From an uncultured Monoglobus sp. (GTDB taxonomy: Bacteria; Bacillota; Clostridia; Monoglobales; Monoglobaceae), in assembly GCA_947585115.1 (NCBI GenBank), contig CANPWW010000006.1, forward strand, positions 1-54,529: 54,529 bases of DNA. The letters run 5' to 3'. Shown piece by piece: positions 22,597-33,236 of this stretch (position 1 is its first letter; every line of letters starts with the position of its first letter). The notes under the pieces are model-generated. The model was not told the DNA's origin and did not search any database. It saw only the letters and a program-made list of their open reading frames with translations. A program made the translations under genes and the position numbers.

Positions 22597-24609
22597 TTAA
22601 TGTATATTTATCTGTTTGGTCTGCTCGTCCCAGTCAACGGTCATTCCCAGGTTTTCCGAGATGAACCGCACGGGTATCAGCGTGCTGTCGCTCACCAGCT
22701 CGGGCGCGGCGAGCATTTCGACCGCCCGGCCGTTTACCGTCGCTGTGGTTGAGCCGATCGTCATGGTGATGATCGTGCCGTCCTTTTCGGCGGTCGCAGT
22801 TTGGGCCGCGTCGTCCCAGGTGACGTTGGCGCCCAGCGCTTCAAGTATGGCGCGGAAGCCGACAAGAGTGGTGTCGTTCCGCGTCACCGGAGCCACGGGG
22901 AAGTTTACCCGGCCGCCGTTTACAAAAACGGTGATCTCCTGATTTTGCCCGTGTCTCATGCCGCCTCTGCCGCCGAACATTCCGAATGAGGTCGTTCCGA
23001 TTTGGTTAACGCCGCTTTGCGCGGTGAAGGTCTCGGCCTGCTCGCCGCCGACATATACCGCGTATTCGGCGCCGGCCTTGAGCTTGTCGGATGAGTAGGT
23101 GATCGTCTGATACGCCTTTGAGGGCGCGTATTTCATGATCTCATTGCCCGAGGCCGTCTCGCGGATTGAGACCTCGGTGCCCGCTGCCTGAGACGCGCTG
23201 AGATTTATCGCGGCGTAGGGCTGATTTTCGCAGGCCGACGGGTTCTGATTCATGCCCGCCGCCGACGCGGCGATGATCGTGCCGCCGTTTACGGCGAAGG
23301 TGCCCTCGGCGTCCAGCGCGCCGTTGCCCGCGTTTGTCGGGCCGTCAACGGTCAGCTCGCCGCCGTTTATCGTCAGGTTCCCGTTGGAGTCGATGCCGTC
23401 TCCGCCCGCGTTCACGTAAATCTTTCCGCCGTTTATCGTGATGGCATGGGCCGCCGCGGTCTCCTCGTCGATCATGCCGGGGCCGCCGCCTCCGCGCATG
23501 CCGCCGTGCCGCTGTCCGGGATCAAAGCTCGGCATTGCGCCGCCCATATCCGGCTGCTGTCCGTCGGGCATTTGCGGGGGCTGCTGCCCGTCGAACTGAG
23601 GCTGCTGACCGTCTTGCATCTGCGGGGGCTGCTGCCCGTCAAATTGCGGCTGTTGTCCGCCTTGCATCTGCGGGGGCTGCTGCCCGTCGAGCTGAGGCTG
23701 CTGTCCGTCGGGCATTTGCGGGGGCTGTTGTTCGTCAAATTGGGGCCGTTGTCCGCTCGCGTTGTTCGGGTCAAAGCTGCCCTGCGGCATCATATCGGGG
23801 CGCGCGCCGCCGAACTGTCCGCCGTTTGCCGCGTCGGTGCCGGTGGTGTTTTCGTTTCCGGTGTTTATGCCGTCGTCAGCCGCGGTGACGCTTATGTCGC
23901 CGCCGTTTATTGTCAGAGTGCCTTTGCTCTCCATTCCCTCGCTCTGCGCCGAGGTGAGGTCCAGCGTTCCGCCGTCAACAACCAGCTCGGCTCCGGCCTT
24001 CATCGGCTTGCCCGTCTCGGCTTTCGCGGTGATATTGCCGCCCGATACCCAAAGCTTGTCGTTGGCTTTTATGCCGTGCTCATAGGATGTGATGTTTATA
24101 TTGCCGTTTTCGATAACCACGTCGTCGTCGCCAGCTATGCCGTGCTTACAGTTTCCTGTTATTGTGAGAGTTCCGTCTCCCTTGATCTCCAGATCGTCGT
24201 TTGAAAACAGAGTTCCGTCGGCGTTCTCGTCCGAGTATGTCTTGCCGTCGGTCAAATAATTTTCGGTGCCCTCGGTTATTGTTATAAGCGCTTTTTCGGC
24301 GTTGTCAAAATATATAGCCGGGCCGCCGCTGTTGGTGATCGACGCGCCCGAGAGGCGCAGTTTTACTTTTTCCTCGGAGTTTACGTATATCATGCCGTCG
24401 CTCAGGGTGCCGCTCACCTCAAAATCTCCGCCTTTGGTGATGATGATGTCGCCGTCCGTGACGCTCGTGCCCGAGCCGCTGACGCTCATTTTGTCAAGGT
24501 CGATTTTTCCGGTGTTGTTTTTCCAAGCCTCGTCGGCGTTCACTGCGCTGCACGCGGTGCAGCCGACGCTCATCATTACGCAGAGCAATAAAGAAATTAT
24601 TTTTTTCAT
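22597..24609 (-). CDS. Secreted carbohydrate-binding (DUF4353-type) protein with C-terminal stalk domain
   Basis: A 670-residue exported protein. A lipoprotein-like leader (SVGCTACS, near 15-22) is followed by a beta-helical DUF4353-type region with repeated xITINGGxI / GDGTLTITG units (about 50-260 and 390-480). Between them lies a Gln/Pro-rich stretch of four 16-residue repeats (unit QQPPQMPDGQQPQLDG). The C-terminal ~110 residues are a copper-amine-oxidase-N-like stalk domain (VFVNGGRVNFPVAP ... LIPVRFISENLGMTVDWD). It ends the VTC-DUF4956 operon, in the slot where CotH is often found. ATG follows AAGGAG. Confidence 0.82.
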   Translation of the reverse strand: MKKIISLLLCVMMSVGCTACSAVNADEAWKNNTGKIDLDKMSVSGSGTSVTDGDIIITKGGDFEVSGTLSDGMIYVNSEEKVKLRLSGASITNSGGPAIYFDNAEKALITITEGTENYLTDGKTYSDENADGTLFSNDDLEIKGDGTLTITGNCKHGIAGDDDVVIENGNINITSYEHGIKANDKLWVSGGNITAKAETGKPMKAGAELVVDGGTLDLTSAQSEGMESKGTLTINGGDISVTAADDGINTGNENTTGTDAANGGQFGGARPDMMPQGSFDPNNASGQRPQFDEQQPPQMPDGQQPQLDGQQPPQMQGGQQPQFDGQQPPQMQDGQQPQFDGQQPPQMPDGQQPDMGGAMPSFDPGQRHGGMRGGGGPGMIDEETAAAHAITINGGKIYVNAGGDGIDSNGNLTINGGELTVDGPTNAGNGALDAEGTFAVNGGTIIAASAAGMNQNPSACENQPYAAINLSASQAAGTEVSIRETASGNEIMKYAPSKAYQTITYSSDKLKAGAEYAVYVGGEQAETFTAQSGVNQIGTTSFGMFGGRGGMRHGQNQEITVFVNGGRVNFPVAPVTRNDTTLVGFRAILEALGANVTWDDAAQTATAEKDGTIITMTIGSTTATVNGRAVEMLAAPELVSDSTLIPVRFISENLGMTVDWDEQTKQINIH
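23550..23741 (-). repeat. In-frame 48-bp tandem repeats (Gln/Pro-rich)
   Basis: Four 48-bp units encode QQPPQMPDGQQPQLDG and close variants inside the carbohydrate-binding protein. Units are near-identical, so copy number is likely to vary between strains. Confidence 0.75.
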
Positions 24610-24633
24610 AGAAATTCTCCTTTTTAAATCAAA

Positions 24634-25323
24634 TCAGTATTGGTGGGCGCTTGCCGCGGAGGATAAGATTATGCTCAGATTCCCGTTGCGGCAGCGCAGC
24701 TCGTCCAAAAATTCACGCTCGTCCTGACCGCTGTCCATTGTCACTGTGTAGCACAGCTCAAACAGCGAGCCCAGATCGGTGGTGTGGATCTTGTCGAGGG
24801 TATAGTTTTTGGTGTGCTTTTCAAGTATCTCGTCAAAGGCGCGCTCGTAGTTAAGGTCCTCGGGGATCGTGATCTTGAGGTGCTTGCGCACGGTCTTTTT
24901 CTCAAACAGTCCCCACTTTTCCGAGGCGATTATAACCAGACACAGGACGATGACAAATATCGCTCCGTAGGCGTAAAGCCCCACGCCGCACGCCAGACCC
25001 GCGGCGATGTCGAAAAATATGAATCCGATGTCCTTGGGGTCGCCGGGCGCGCTTCTGAACCTGATTATCGACAGGGTTCCGGCTAAGCTGAACGCGCGCG
25101 CTATGTTGCTGCCGATAAACAGAATTATCACCGAAAGGATAACGGGCAGCATCAGCAGCGTTATCGCCAGGCTGCGCTGGTAGTAATCGTCGTGCTGGGT
25201 CTTGTAGTAGGTGAACGCGATAACCGCGCCGAAGGCGACAGCCACCGCCATTGTGATTATTGCCGACATAACCGACAAATTATCCGAAACATTCGCGAGT
25301 ATGTTGTTAAAAATATTGTCCAT
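24634..25323 (-). CDS. DUF4956 membrane protein
   Basis: A 229-residue protein with four membrane segments (about 18-38, 53-75, 100-120, 123-142) and a cytoplasmic C-terminal domain. The stretch FSLAGTLSIIRFRSAPGDPKDIGFIFFDIAAGLACG is the core signature of DUF4956. The family commonly sits beside VTC-type polyphosphate polymerase domains, as here; the role is unknown, perhaps a channel or membrane platform. 28 bp after the VTC gene and 24 bp before the next, so all three are one operon. Confidence 0.88.
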   Translation of the reverse strand: MDNIFNNILANVSDNLSVMSAIITMAVAVAFGAVIAFTYYKTQHDDYYQRSLAITLLMLPVILSVIILFIGSNIARAFSLAGTLSIIRFRSAPGDPKDIGFIFFDIAAGLACGVGLYAYGAIFVIVLCLVIIASEKWGLFEKKTVRKHLKITIPEDLNYERAFDEILEKHTKNYTLDKIHTTDLGSLFELCYTVTMDSGQDEREFLDELRCRNGNLSIILSSAASAHQY

Positions 25324-25351
25324 TTAAAAATTCCTCTCTGTTATGTTATAG

Positions 25352-26092
25352 TTAAAGCATCGCGGCCGACGCGCGCTTCGCGCGTTTTTTGAGCATGTTT
25401 TTAAACTCGGTGCCGTATTTTGAGAACTTGACCCGCTTGATGTCAAATTCGGTCAGCATGTGGGTGAGCCACAGGGGCTTCGCTCTCGCCGTTTTTATCT
25501 CCATAAGGTACATATCGTCGTCAAGCAGCTTTTTGCCGTAGTCCCCGTCCTCAAGGTGCACGTCGTACCGCCTCGAGCGGATGTTTTTGTCAAACGATAT
25601 GCGCAGGTCGGGATTGTCTTTCTCAAAATAGGCGATGCGGTCGTAAGCCAGATACACCTTCGGCTTCAGGTCATACACGTGCAAAAAATAGTTTATCTCG
25701 TCCATGACCTGCTTGTTCATGTATTCGCGCGCCTCGGGCTCCTCTCCGGTCTTAACGAAGTCGTACGCCTCGTCAAGCTCTATCATGGTGCGCCGCTTGT
25801 TCACAAGGCCTTTGTATTTCTTTTTTATCTCCAGAAACACCTTTGAGGTCATTCCGGGCACGCCGTAGGAGCGCAGGCGCAGCTTTTCTTTGTAGACGGG
25901 GCTTTCCAAAGAATGACGTATCAGATAATCGTCGCCCGTGTCGTAGTATATATTTGCGATGGTGTACGGCTTGTGTCCCTTGTTGTAGGCGTCAAGCTCC
26001 ATGTGGCTCTCGATTATCGGGATAACCTTTTCGTAGGTCTGCTTGTCGAGCAGATATTTGTGCTCGTATCGGTTGAAAATTTCTATTGCCAT
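25352..26092 (-). CDS. VTC-domain (polyphosphate polymerase-like) protein
   Basis: A 246-residue cytoplasmic protein of the VTC/CYTH-like tunnel fold. The basic and acidic tunnel strands are visible: NRYEHKYLLD at the start, YYDTGDDYLIR, YKEKLRLRSYG, FLEIKKKYKG, YLMEIKT and the closing FSKYGTEFKN. In yeast the VTC4 domain makes polyphosphate from ATP; bacterial relatives sit with DUF4956 and often CotH kinases. ATG follows GGAGG. First gene of the three-gene operon; no clear consensus promoter was found between it and 26190. Confidence 0.88.
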   Translation of the reverse strand: MAIEIFNRYEHKYLLDKQTYEKVIPIIESHMELDAYNKGHKPYTIANIYYDTGDDYLIRHSLESPVYKEKLRLRSYGVPGMTSKVFLEIKKKYKGLVNKRRTMIELDEAYDFVKTGEEPEAREYMNKQVMDEINYFLHVYDLKPKVYLAYDRIAYFEKDNPDLRISFDKNIRSRRYDVHLEDGDYGKKLLDDDMYLMEIKTARAKPLWLTHMLTEFDIKRVKFSKYGTEFKNMLKKRAKRASAAML

Positions 26093-26190
26093 GTTTTTTG
26101 TCCTCCTGATGATACCATTCTAAACGGGTTTCCTTAAAAAAACATTAAAAATTTGAGGGAAATTTTAATGTTTACAATTAGTTAATATTT

Positions 26191-26219
26191 TTGACAGGGG
26201 GAATATTTTGTGGTATTAT
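26191..26219 (+). promoter_or_regulatory. Promoter upstream of the IMPACT/YigZ gene
   Basis: TTGACA and TATTAT are 17 bp apart. The start codon is over 200 bp away, so the palindromic element B would be part of the 5' untranslated RNA. Confidence 0.72.
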
Positions 26220-26253
26220 AGCAAATAGGAATATTGGTGCCTCCTCGGGGGAA

Positions 26254-26361
26254 CCCACCTCCGTCTTTTCGCCTTTGGCGAAAATCCACCTCCTCCCGGG
26301 AGGAGGCAGAAAGCAGGCGCCCCCTCGGGGGAGCTGTCGGGCAATGCCCGACTGAGGGGGG
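26254..26361 (-). repeat. Dispersed palindromic element, copy B (inverted relative to A)
   Basis: The reverse complement reproduces element A (17965-18070): the CAGTCGG.../CCGAC palindrome, CTCCCCCGAGGGGGCG, CCTCCTCCCGGGAGGAGG, TTTTCGCCAAAGGCGAAAA and CGGAGGTGGG in the same order, followed on the plus strand by ACTAGTCCCTAG-type short repeats up to ~26395. Confidence 0.8.
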
Positions 26362-26431
26362 ACTAGTCCCTAGTCACTAATACCTAGTCTCTATGTTGAG
26401 GCAAAACGGGCGGGAAAAAGGAGAAATAATT

Positions 26432-27061
26432 ATGAATGAATCATACAGGACGATCGCGAGGGAGGCTCGGGCGGAGTTTGTCGAGAAACGCTCGCGGTTC
26501 ATAGCGACCGCAAGACCCGTCTCGTCCGAGGCCGAGGCCACGGCTCTGATAGAAGAGCTGCGCAAAAAATACTGGGACGCGACCCACAATGTCTACGCCT
26601 ATATTATAGAAAACAACAACATCATGCGCTACAGCGACGACGGAGAGCCCTCGGGGACCGCCGGCATGCCCGTTTTGGATATTCTCAAAAAAGAGGGGCT
26701 CACAAACTTAGTCGTGGTCGTCACCCGATATTTCGGCGGCATACTGCTGGGAACCGGCGGACTGGTCCACGCCTATTCAAAGAGCGCCAAGCTGGGCGTC
26801 GAGGCGGCGGAGCCGATCACTATGGCGCTGTGCCGCGAGACGCGCATGCGCTGCGAATACACCATGCTCGGAAAAGTCCAAAGCGAGCTCAAAGCCCGCG
26901 GCCTGGTCTGCGGCGAGCCGGTTTACACCGACTCGGTGGAGATCCCGGTGCATATTCCGATATCCGAATTCGAAAAAACCAAGGCCGATTTTGTCGATCT
27001 GACAAACGCGGGGGTGAGCTTTATCGACGGTAATTCCGCTTTTATGAGGGTCAGCGATTAA
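26432..27061 (+). CDS. yigZ: YigZ/IMPACT family protein
   Basis: A 209-residue cytosolic protein. The N-terminal IMPACT domain has the family motifs KRSRFIATARPV, ATHNVYAY, YSDDGEPSGTAGMPVLDIL and VTRYFGGILLGTGGLVHAYSKSA; the C-terminal half is the EF-G-domain-V-like fold of YigZ. Its role in bacteria is unsettled; links to translation have been proposed. ATG 26432 follows AAAAAGGAG; an in-frame ATG at 26393 overlaps the repeat margin and has no ribosome binding site. Single gene with terminator. Confidence 0.92.
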   Translation: MNESYRTIAREARAEFVEKRSRFIATARPVSSEAEATALIEELRKKYWDATHNVYAYIIENNNIMRYSDDGEPSGTAGMPVLDILKKEGLTNLVVVVTRYFGGILLGTGGLVHAYSKSAKLGVEAAEPITMALCRETRMRCEYTMLGKVQSELKARGLVCGEPVYTDSVEIPVHIPISEFEKTKADFVDLTNAGVSFIDGNSAFMRVSD

Positions 27062-27078
27062 TTTATATGATATTTCAA

Positions 27079-27108
27079 AAACGCCGCATGATTCGCGGTG
27101 TTTTTTTG
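27079..27108 (+). terminator. Terminator after yigZ
   Basis: AACGCCGC pairs with GCGGTGTT (one G-U pair), followed by a run of T. Confidence 0.8.
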
Positions 27109-27256
27109 ATTATCAAATAAATTTGGATAAATTTTTCGCTTTTTAGAAGGGTTTTTGAAATTTTTGCCTAATATATTAACGGACGGATAAAACCGCTTTT
27201 TGATTTAAGAGCCTGTTTTTTGGCTCTGAGATACATAGACAAGGAGAGATAATTTT

Positions 27257-29758
<2,502 letters not shown>

Positions 29759-29770
29759 AAGGTGGCGCCT

Positions 29771-30469
29771 ATGAAAAAAGAATTATTATTTAAACTCGCG
29801 GCTGTCTTAACGGCGCTGATGCTTAGCTGCTCGGCGCTGAGCGGCTGCGGCAAAGACAAGGAAACGGCCCCGGCCGAAACATCGGACGAGGGGGATACCA
29901 CAGTCTCAAAATTCGACGCCGGAGAGAAGGACAAAAAGCCCGCGACAGCGGCTCCAAAAACCACAGCCGCGGTACCGGCGAAGGCGGGAGACGCCGCCTC
30001 GAAAAGCGGCTCGGGTTCGGGAAGCGGAAACTCGGGCGGATCGGGAGCGAATGTCTCGTCCGCCGAGGCGGTGAGCCGATCGGCGCTCAGCGACGCGCGC
30101 TCGTTTTTCGAGGCGGGCATGTATGACGACGCGGAGGAAATGCTCCGTTCCGTCAACCCCGACTATTTGACCGATGAGCAGCTCGACACATACTATCTGA
30201 TCTCGGACAGCCTGAGCAACAGAGCGGGCGCTCAAAACGAATCGAAAAAGGAGTTTACCGCCGAGGAAGCGATAAGCGCCGCCGAACAGAAATACGGCGT
30301 GAGCATTGACGGCGATCCGTCGGGCCTGACGCCTCAGACCGACTCAAATGGCAGACAGTATTACACCATGCAGGTGGCGATACAGAGCGAGAACCGCAGA
30401 GTCACGATCAACGTCTACAGCGACGGAGAGATCGAGGAAACCTCCGAGGAGCCTTTGGCGTACGGATAA
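29771..30469 (+). CDS. Lipoprotein with TPR-like segment
   Basis: A 232-residue exported lipoprotein. The signal sequence ends in a lipobox (ALSGC, Cys near residue 26). A charged, Ser/Gly-rich linker follows, then a helical pair (ARSFFEAGMYDDAEEMLRSVNPDYLTDEQLDTYYLI) resembling a TPR hairpin, and a C-terminal beta-rich part. ATG 29771 follows AAAGGTGG and lies 12 bp after gyrA, so it is probably co-transcribed. Not recognised as a named family. Confidence 0.78.
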   Translation: MKKELLFKLAAVLTALMLSCSALSGCGKDKETAPAETSDEGDTTVSKFDAGEKDKKPATAAPKTTAAVPAKAGDAASKSGSGSGSGNSGGSGANVSSAEAVSRSALSDARSFFEAGMYDDAEEMLRSVNPDYLTDEQLDTYYLISDSLSNRAGAQNESKKEFTAEEAISAAEQKYGVSIDGDPSGLTPQTDSNGRQYYTMQVAIQSENRRVTINVYSDGEIEETSEEPLAYG

Positions 30470-30479
30470 GAAAGATAAT

Positions 30480-30521
30480 AAAAAACCCCGAACCGACTAA
30501 AGCGGTTCGGGGGATTTTTTT
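30480..30521. terminator. Bidirectional terminator
   Basis: CCCCGAACCG and CGGTTCGGGG form a 10-bp stem around a 7-nt loop with T-runs on both sides, ending both the gyrA-lipoprotein unit and the glycogen operon. Confidence 0.9.
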
Positions 30522-30524
30522 AGC

Positions 30525-31958
30525 TTAGCCGAGAAGCTGATCGTACATATCCTGGTACTTTTTCGCGGATTCCTTCCACGAGAAGTCCTGCTTCATGGCG
30601 TTTTTAACCAGCTTGTTCCATATGTCTTTCTTGCTGAAAATCTCTATGGCGTAGCGGATAGTGTGCATCATGTCATGAGCGGTGTAGGGATAGAAGCTGA
30701 ATCCGTTGCCCTCGCCGGTGTACTCGTTGTAGGGCTGGATCGAGTCTTTGAGGCCGCCCGTCTCGCGCACGATCGGGATCGTGCCGTATGCCAGAGAGAT
30801 CATTTGGCTCAGGCCGCAGGGCTCAAACATGGACGGCATCAGGAACAGGTCGCAGGCCGCGTATACCTTGTGGGCCAGCTCGTTGCTGAACATGATGTTC
30901 GCCGACATTTTCTGGGAATTGCACCAGGCGTTGTGGCGGAACAAGTTCTCATATTTCGCTTCGCCCGTGCCGACAACTACCAGCTGAATGTCCATATTCA
31001 TCAGCTCGCCCATAGCTTCGGAGATTATATCGAATCCCTTCTGGTCGACCAGACGCGAGATTATGCCTATCATAACCTTCTCGCCGTCAACCGCGAGACC
31101 CAACTGCTCCTGCAGCTTCATCTTGTTCTCTTTTTTGCGCTTGAGAACCGAGCGAACGTCAAAGTTCTCAAAGATCATCGGGTCGGTCTTGGGATTGTAT
31201 ACCTCGTAGTCGATACCGTTTAAGATTCCGAACAGCGACTGACTGCGGGCCGACAGCAGACCGTCGAGCTTTTCGCCGCCCGTGGGCGTCTGGATCTCGG
31301 ACGCGTATGTGGGGCTTACTGTCGTCACATAGTCGGAATACACGATTCCGCCCTTGAGCAGGTTGGCGCAGCCGTGGAACTCCAGCTTGTCGGAGGTGAA
31401 GAAATCCCTTCCGAGGGAGAAGAAATCGGCCACTATGTCGATCGAATAGATTCCCTGATATCTGAGATTGTGGATCGTGAACACGGTCTTTATTCCCGAA
31501 TAGAACTCGTCGCGCACATAGTAGGCGTTGAGCAGCACGGGAACCATGCCAGTCTGCCAGTCGTGGCAGTGGATAACGTCCGGCTTCCACTCAAGGTGCT
31601 TGAGTATCTCAAGCGCCGCCTTGTCGAAGAACGCGAAACGCTCCAGATCGTTCCACTTATAGAGATAAGGGTCTCCGAAATAATACTCGTTGTCGATAAA
31701 ATAATATGTTACGCCCTCTTTTTGGAGCTCGAAAACGCCGCAGTATTTCCTTCTCCAGCCGAGGGGAATGTAGATGAAGAATTTAAACTCCATCTGCTCC
31801 AGATATTCCTGGGGGATGCAGCCGTATTTGGGCATCGCGACTCTCACGTCGTCGCCCAGAGCCGCCAGAGCCGTGGGCAGCGAGCCCACAACATCGCCCA
31901 GACCGCCTGTTTTGGCGAAAGGAGCAACCTCAGATGACGCCATAAATATCTTACTCAA
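30525..31958 (-). CDS. glgA: Glycogen synthase
   Basis: A 477-residue GT5 enzyme that transfers glucose from ADP-glucose to growing alpha-1,4-glucan. The N-terminal ADP-glucose loop KTGGLGDV (near 17-24), the HCHDWQTG segment, the C-terminal GIISRLVDQKGFD and MPSMFEPCGLSQMISL (catalytic Glu motif) are all present. The length is standard. Last gene of the glgB-glgC-glgD-glgA operon, 95 bp after glgD. Confidence 0.96.
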   Translation of the reverse strand: MSKIFMASSEVAPFAKTGGLGDVVGSLPTALAALGDDVRVAMPKYGCIPQEYLEQMEFKFFIYIPLGWRRKYCGVFELQKEGVTYYFIDNEYYFGDPYLYKWNDLERFAFFDKAALEILKHLEWKPDVIHCHDWQTGMVPVLLNAYYVRDEFYSGIKTVFTIHNLRYQGIYSIDIVADFFSLGRDFFTSDKLEFHGCANLLKGGIVYSDYVTTVSPTYASEIQTPTGGEKLDGLLSARSQSLFGILNGIDYEVYNPKTDPMIFENFDVRSVLKRKKENKMKLQEQLGLAVDGEKVMIGIISRLVDQKGFDIISEAMGELMNMDIQLVVVGTGEAKYENLFRHNAWCNSQKMSANIMFSNELAHKVYAACDLFLMPSMFEPCGLSQMISLAYGTIPIVRETGGLKDSIQPYNEYTGEGNGFSFYPYTAHDMMHTIRYAIEIFSKKDIWNKLVKNAMKQDFSWKESAKKYQDMYDQLLG

Positions 31959-32053
31959 TTATTACACTTCCTTTCGAGTGTTCTTTCAAGTGTTTTGTGT
32001 TTGTTTATTTTCTGTCCGCCCGCGCGGCGCGCGGGCGGATATGCGCAAAAGTC

Positions 32054-33190
32054 TTATACGACGATCTCCTTGCCGATAACCATCGGATAGGTGTCCTGAC
32101 CGACCAGCTTTTTGCCGCTGCGCAGGATAACGCCCTTGTCGAACACAACGTTCTCAACCAGGCAGTTCTCCATGACTTCGGAGTCCTGCATGAGTATGCA
32201 GTTCTCAACGGTCGCGCCCTTGCCGACGTGAACGCCGCGGAACAGGATACTGTTCTTAACGGTGCCCTCGATCTTGCAGCCGTCCGCTATAAACGCGTTT
32301 TCAACCTCGGCGGTTTTAGCGTATTTGGTGGGAACCGAGTCCTTGATCTTTGTGAAGATCGGATTGTCGACCGAGAGGCCGAACAGCTCGTCTCTCACTT
32401 CTTTGTTCAGCATGTCGATGTTGGCCTTGTAGAACGACTGAATGCTGTCGATCTTCTTGCGGTAGCCCGTGAAGTTGTAGGCGCAGACCTTGACCTGATC
32501 GTTTGTAACCGCGGGGAGCAGTATGTCCTTGGAGATCTGGTGCTTGCCGTGGGTGGAAGCGTATTCAACCAGCTCCATAAGGGTCTCTCTGCGGGTGATG
32601 AACATGTGCATGTATGAAAGGTCGGTCACCTGACGGCCGGGATAAATGTGCATGTCGGTCACGTTGTTCTCATCATCCACATTGAGCAGGATGTGCTTTC
32701 TCACATCCTTGGAGCTCAGGTCCTTGACCGGAGTGCATACCAGCGTGAAGTCCGCCTCGTTTTCAAGGTGCGACTCCAGAACCTTGTCAAAGTCGATATT
32801 GCAGATCGTGTTGCAGTCCGTTACCAGCACGTATTCCTGCTGGCTCTTGTTCAGGAACGACGAGATGCCGGTCAGACGCTCGATGCCGCCGATAGCCTCA
32901 ACATCCGACTCGCCGGTGTCCTTGGGCGGCAGTATGTAAAGGCCGTCGTCCTTTCTGTCCATATCCCAGTCCTTGCCGGTTCCCAGATGGTCTGTCAAAG
33001 ACTGGTAGTTAACGGGTGTCGTGATTCCGACCTTGAGTATGCCGGAATTAACCATGTTGGACAGCATAAAATCTATTATTCTGTATCTTCCGCCGAGAGG
33101 TACAGCGGCAAGGGAGCGCAGACTGGTGAGCTCGCCCATGCTCGCCTCCGGGTTCTCGGAAAATATTACGCCAAGCATATCATTCTTCAT
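32054..33190 (-). CDS. glgD: GlgD, regulatory subunit of glucose-1-phosphate adenylyltransferase
   Basis: A 378-residue paralogue of GlgC. It keeps the nucleotidyltransferase fold (GGRYRIIDFMLSNMVNSGI) and the left-handed beta-helix (VKNSILFRGVHVGKGATVENCILM) but lacks the GGxGxRL catalytic loop at the N-terminus, as is normal for GlgD. In Firmicutes GlgC and GlgD form a heterotetramer with higher activity. 46 bp downstream of glgC. Confidence 0.95.
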   Translation of the reverse strand: MKNDMLGVIFSENPEASMGELTSLRSLAAVPLGGRYRIIDFMLSNMVNSGILKVGITTPVNYQSLTDHLGTGKDWDMDRKDDGLYILPPKDTGESDVEAIGGIERLTGISSFLNKSQQEYVLVTDCNTICNIDFDKVLESHLENEADFTLVCTPVKDLSSKDVRKHILLNVDDENNVTDMHIYPGRQVTDLSYMHMFITRRETLMELVEYASTHGKHQISKDILLPAVTNDQVKVCAYNFTGYRKKIDSIQSFYKANIDMLNKEVRDELFGLSVDNPIFTKIKDSVPTKYAKTAEVENAFIADGCKIEGTVKNSILFRGVHVGKGATVENCILMQDSEVMENCLVENVVFDKGVILRSGKKLVGQDTYPMVIGKEIVV

Positions 33191-33236
33191 TTATATCACC
33201 TCAAATTAAATTCTTTTTAAAATTTGTCAGCTGTTT

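Noticed and set aside
23550-23741. Regular 48-bp repeats considered as a CRISPR array
   Set aside because: Repeats are contiguous with no unique spacers and keep the reading frame of a Gln/Pro-rich protein segment.
26254-26395. Palindromes considered as a CRISPR or attachment site
   Set aside because: No repeat-spacer order and no integrase nearby; the inverted copy at 17965 fits a dispersed element better.
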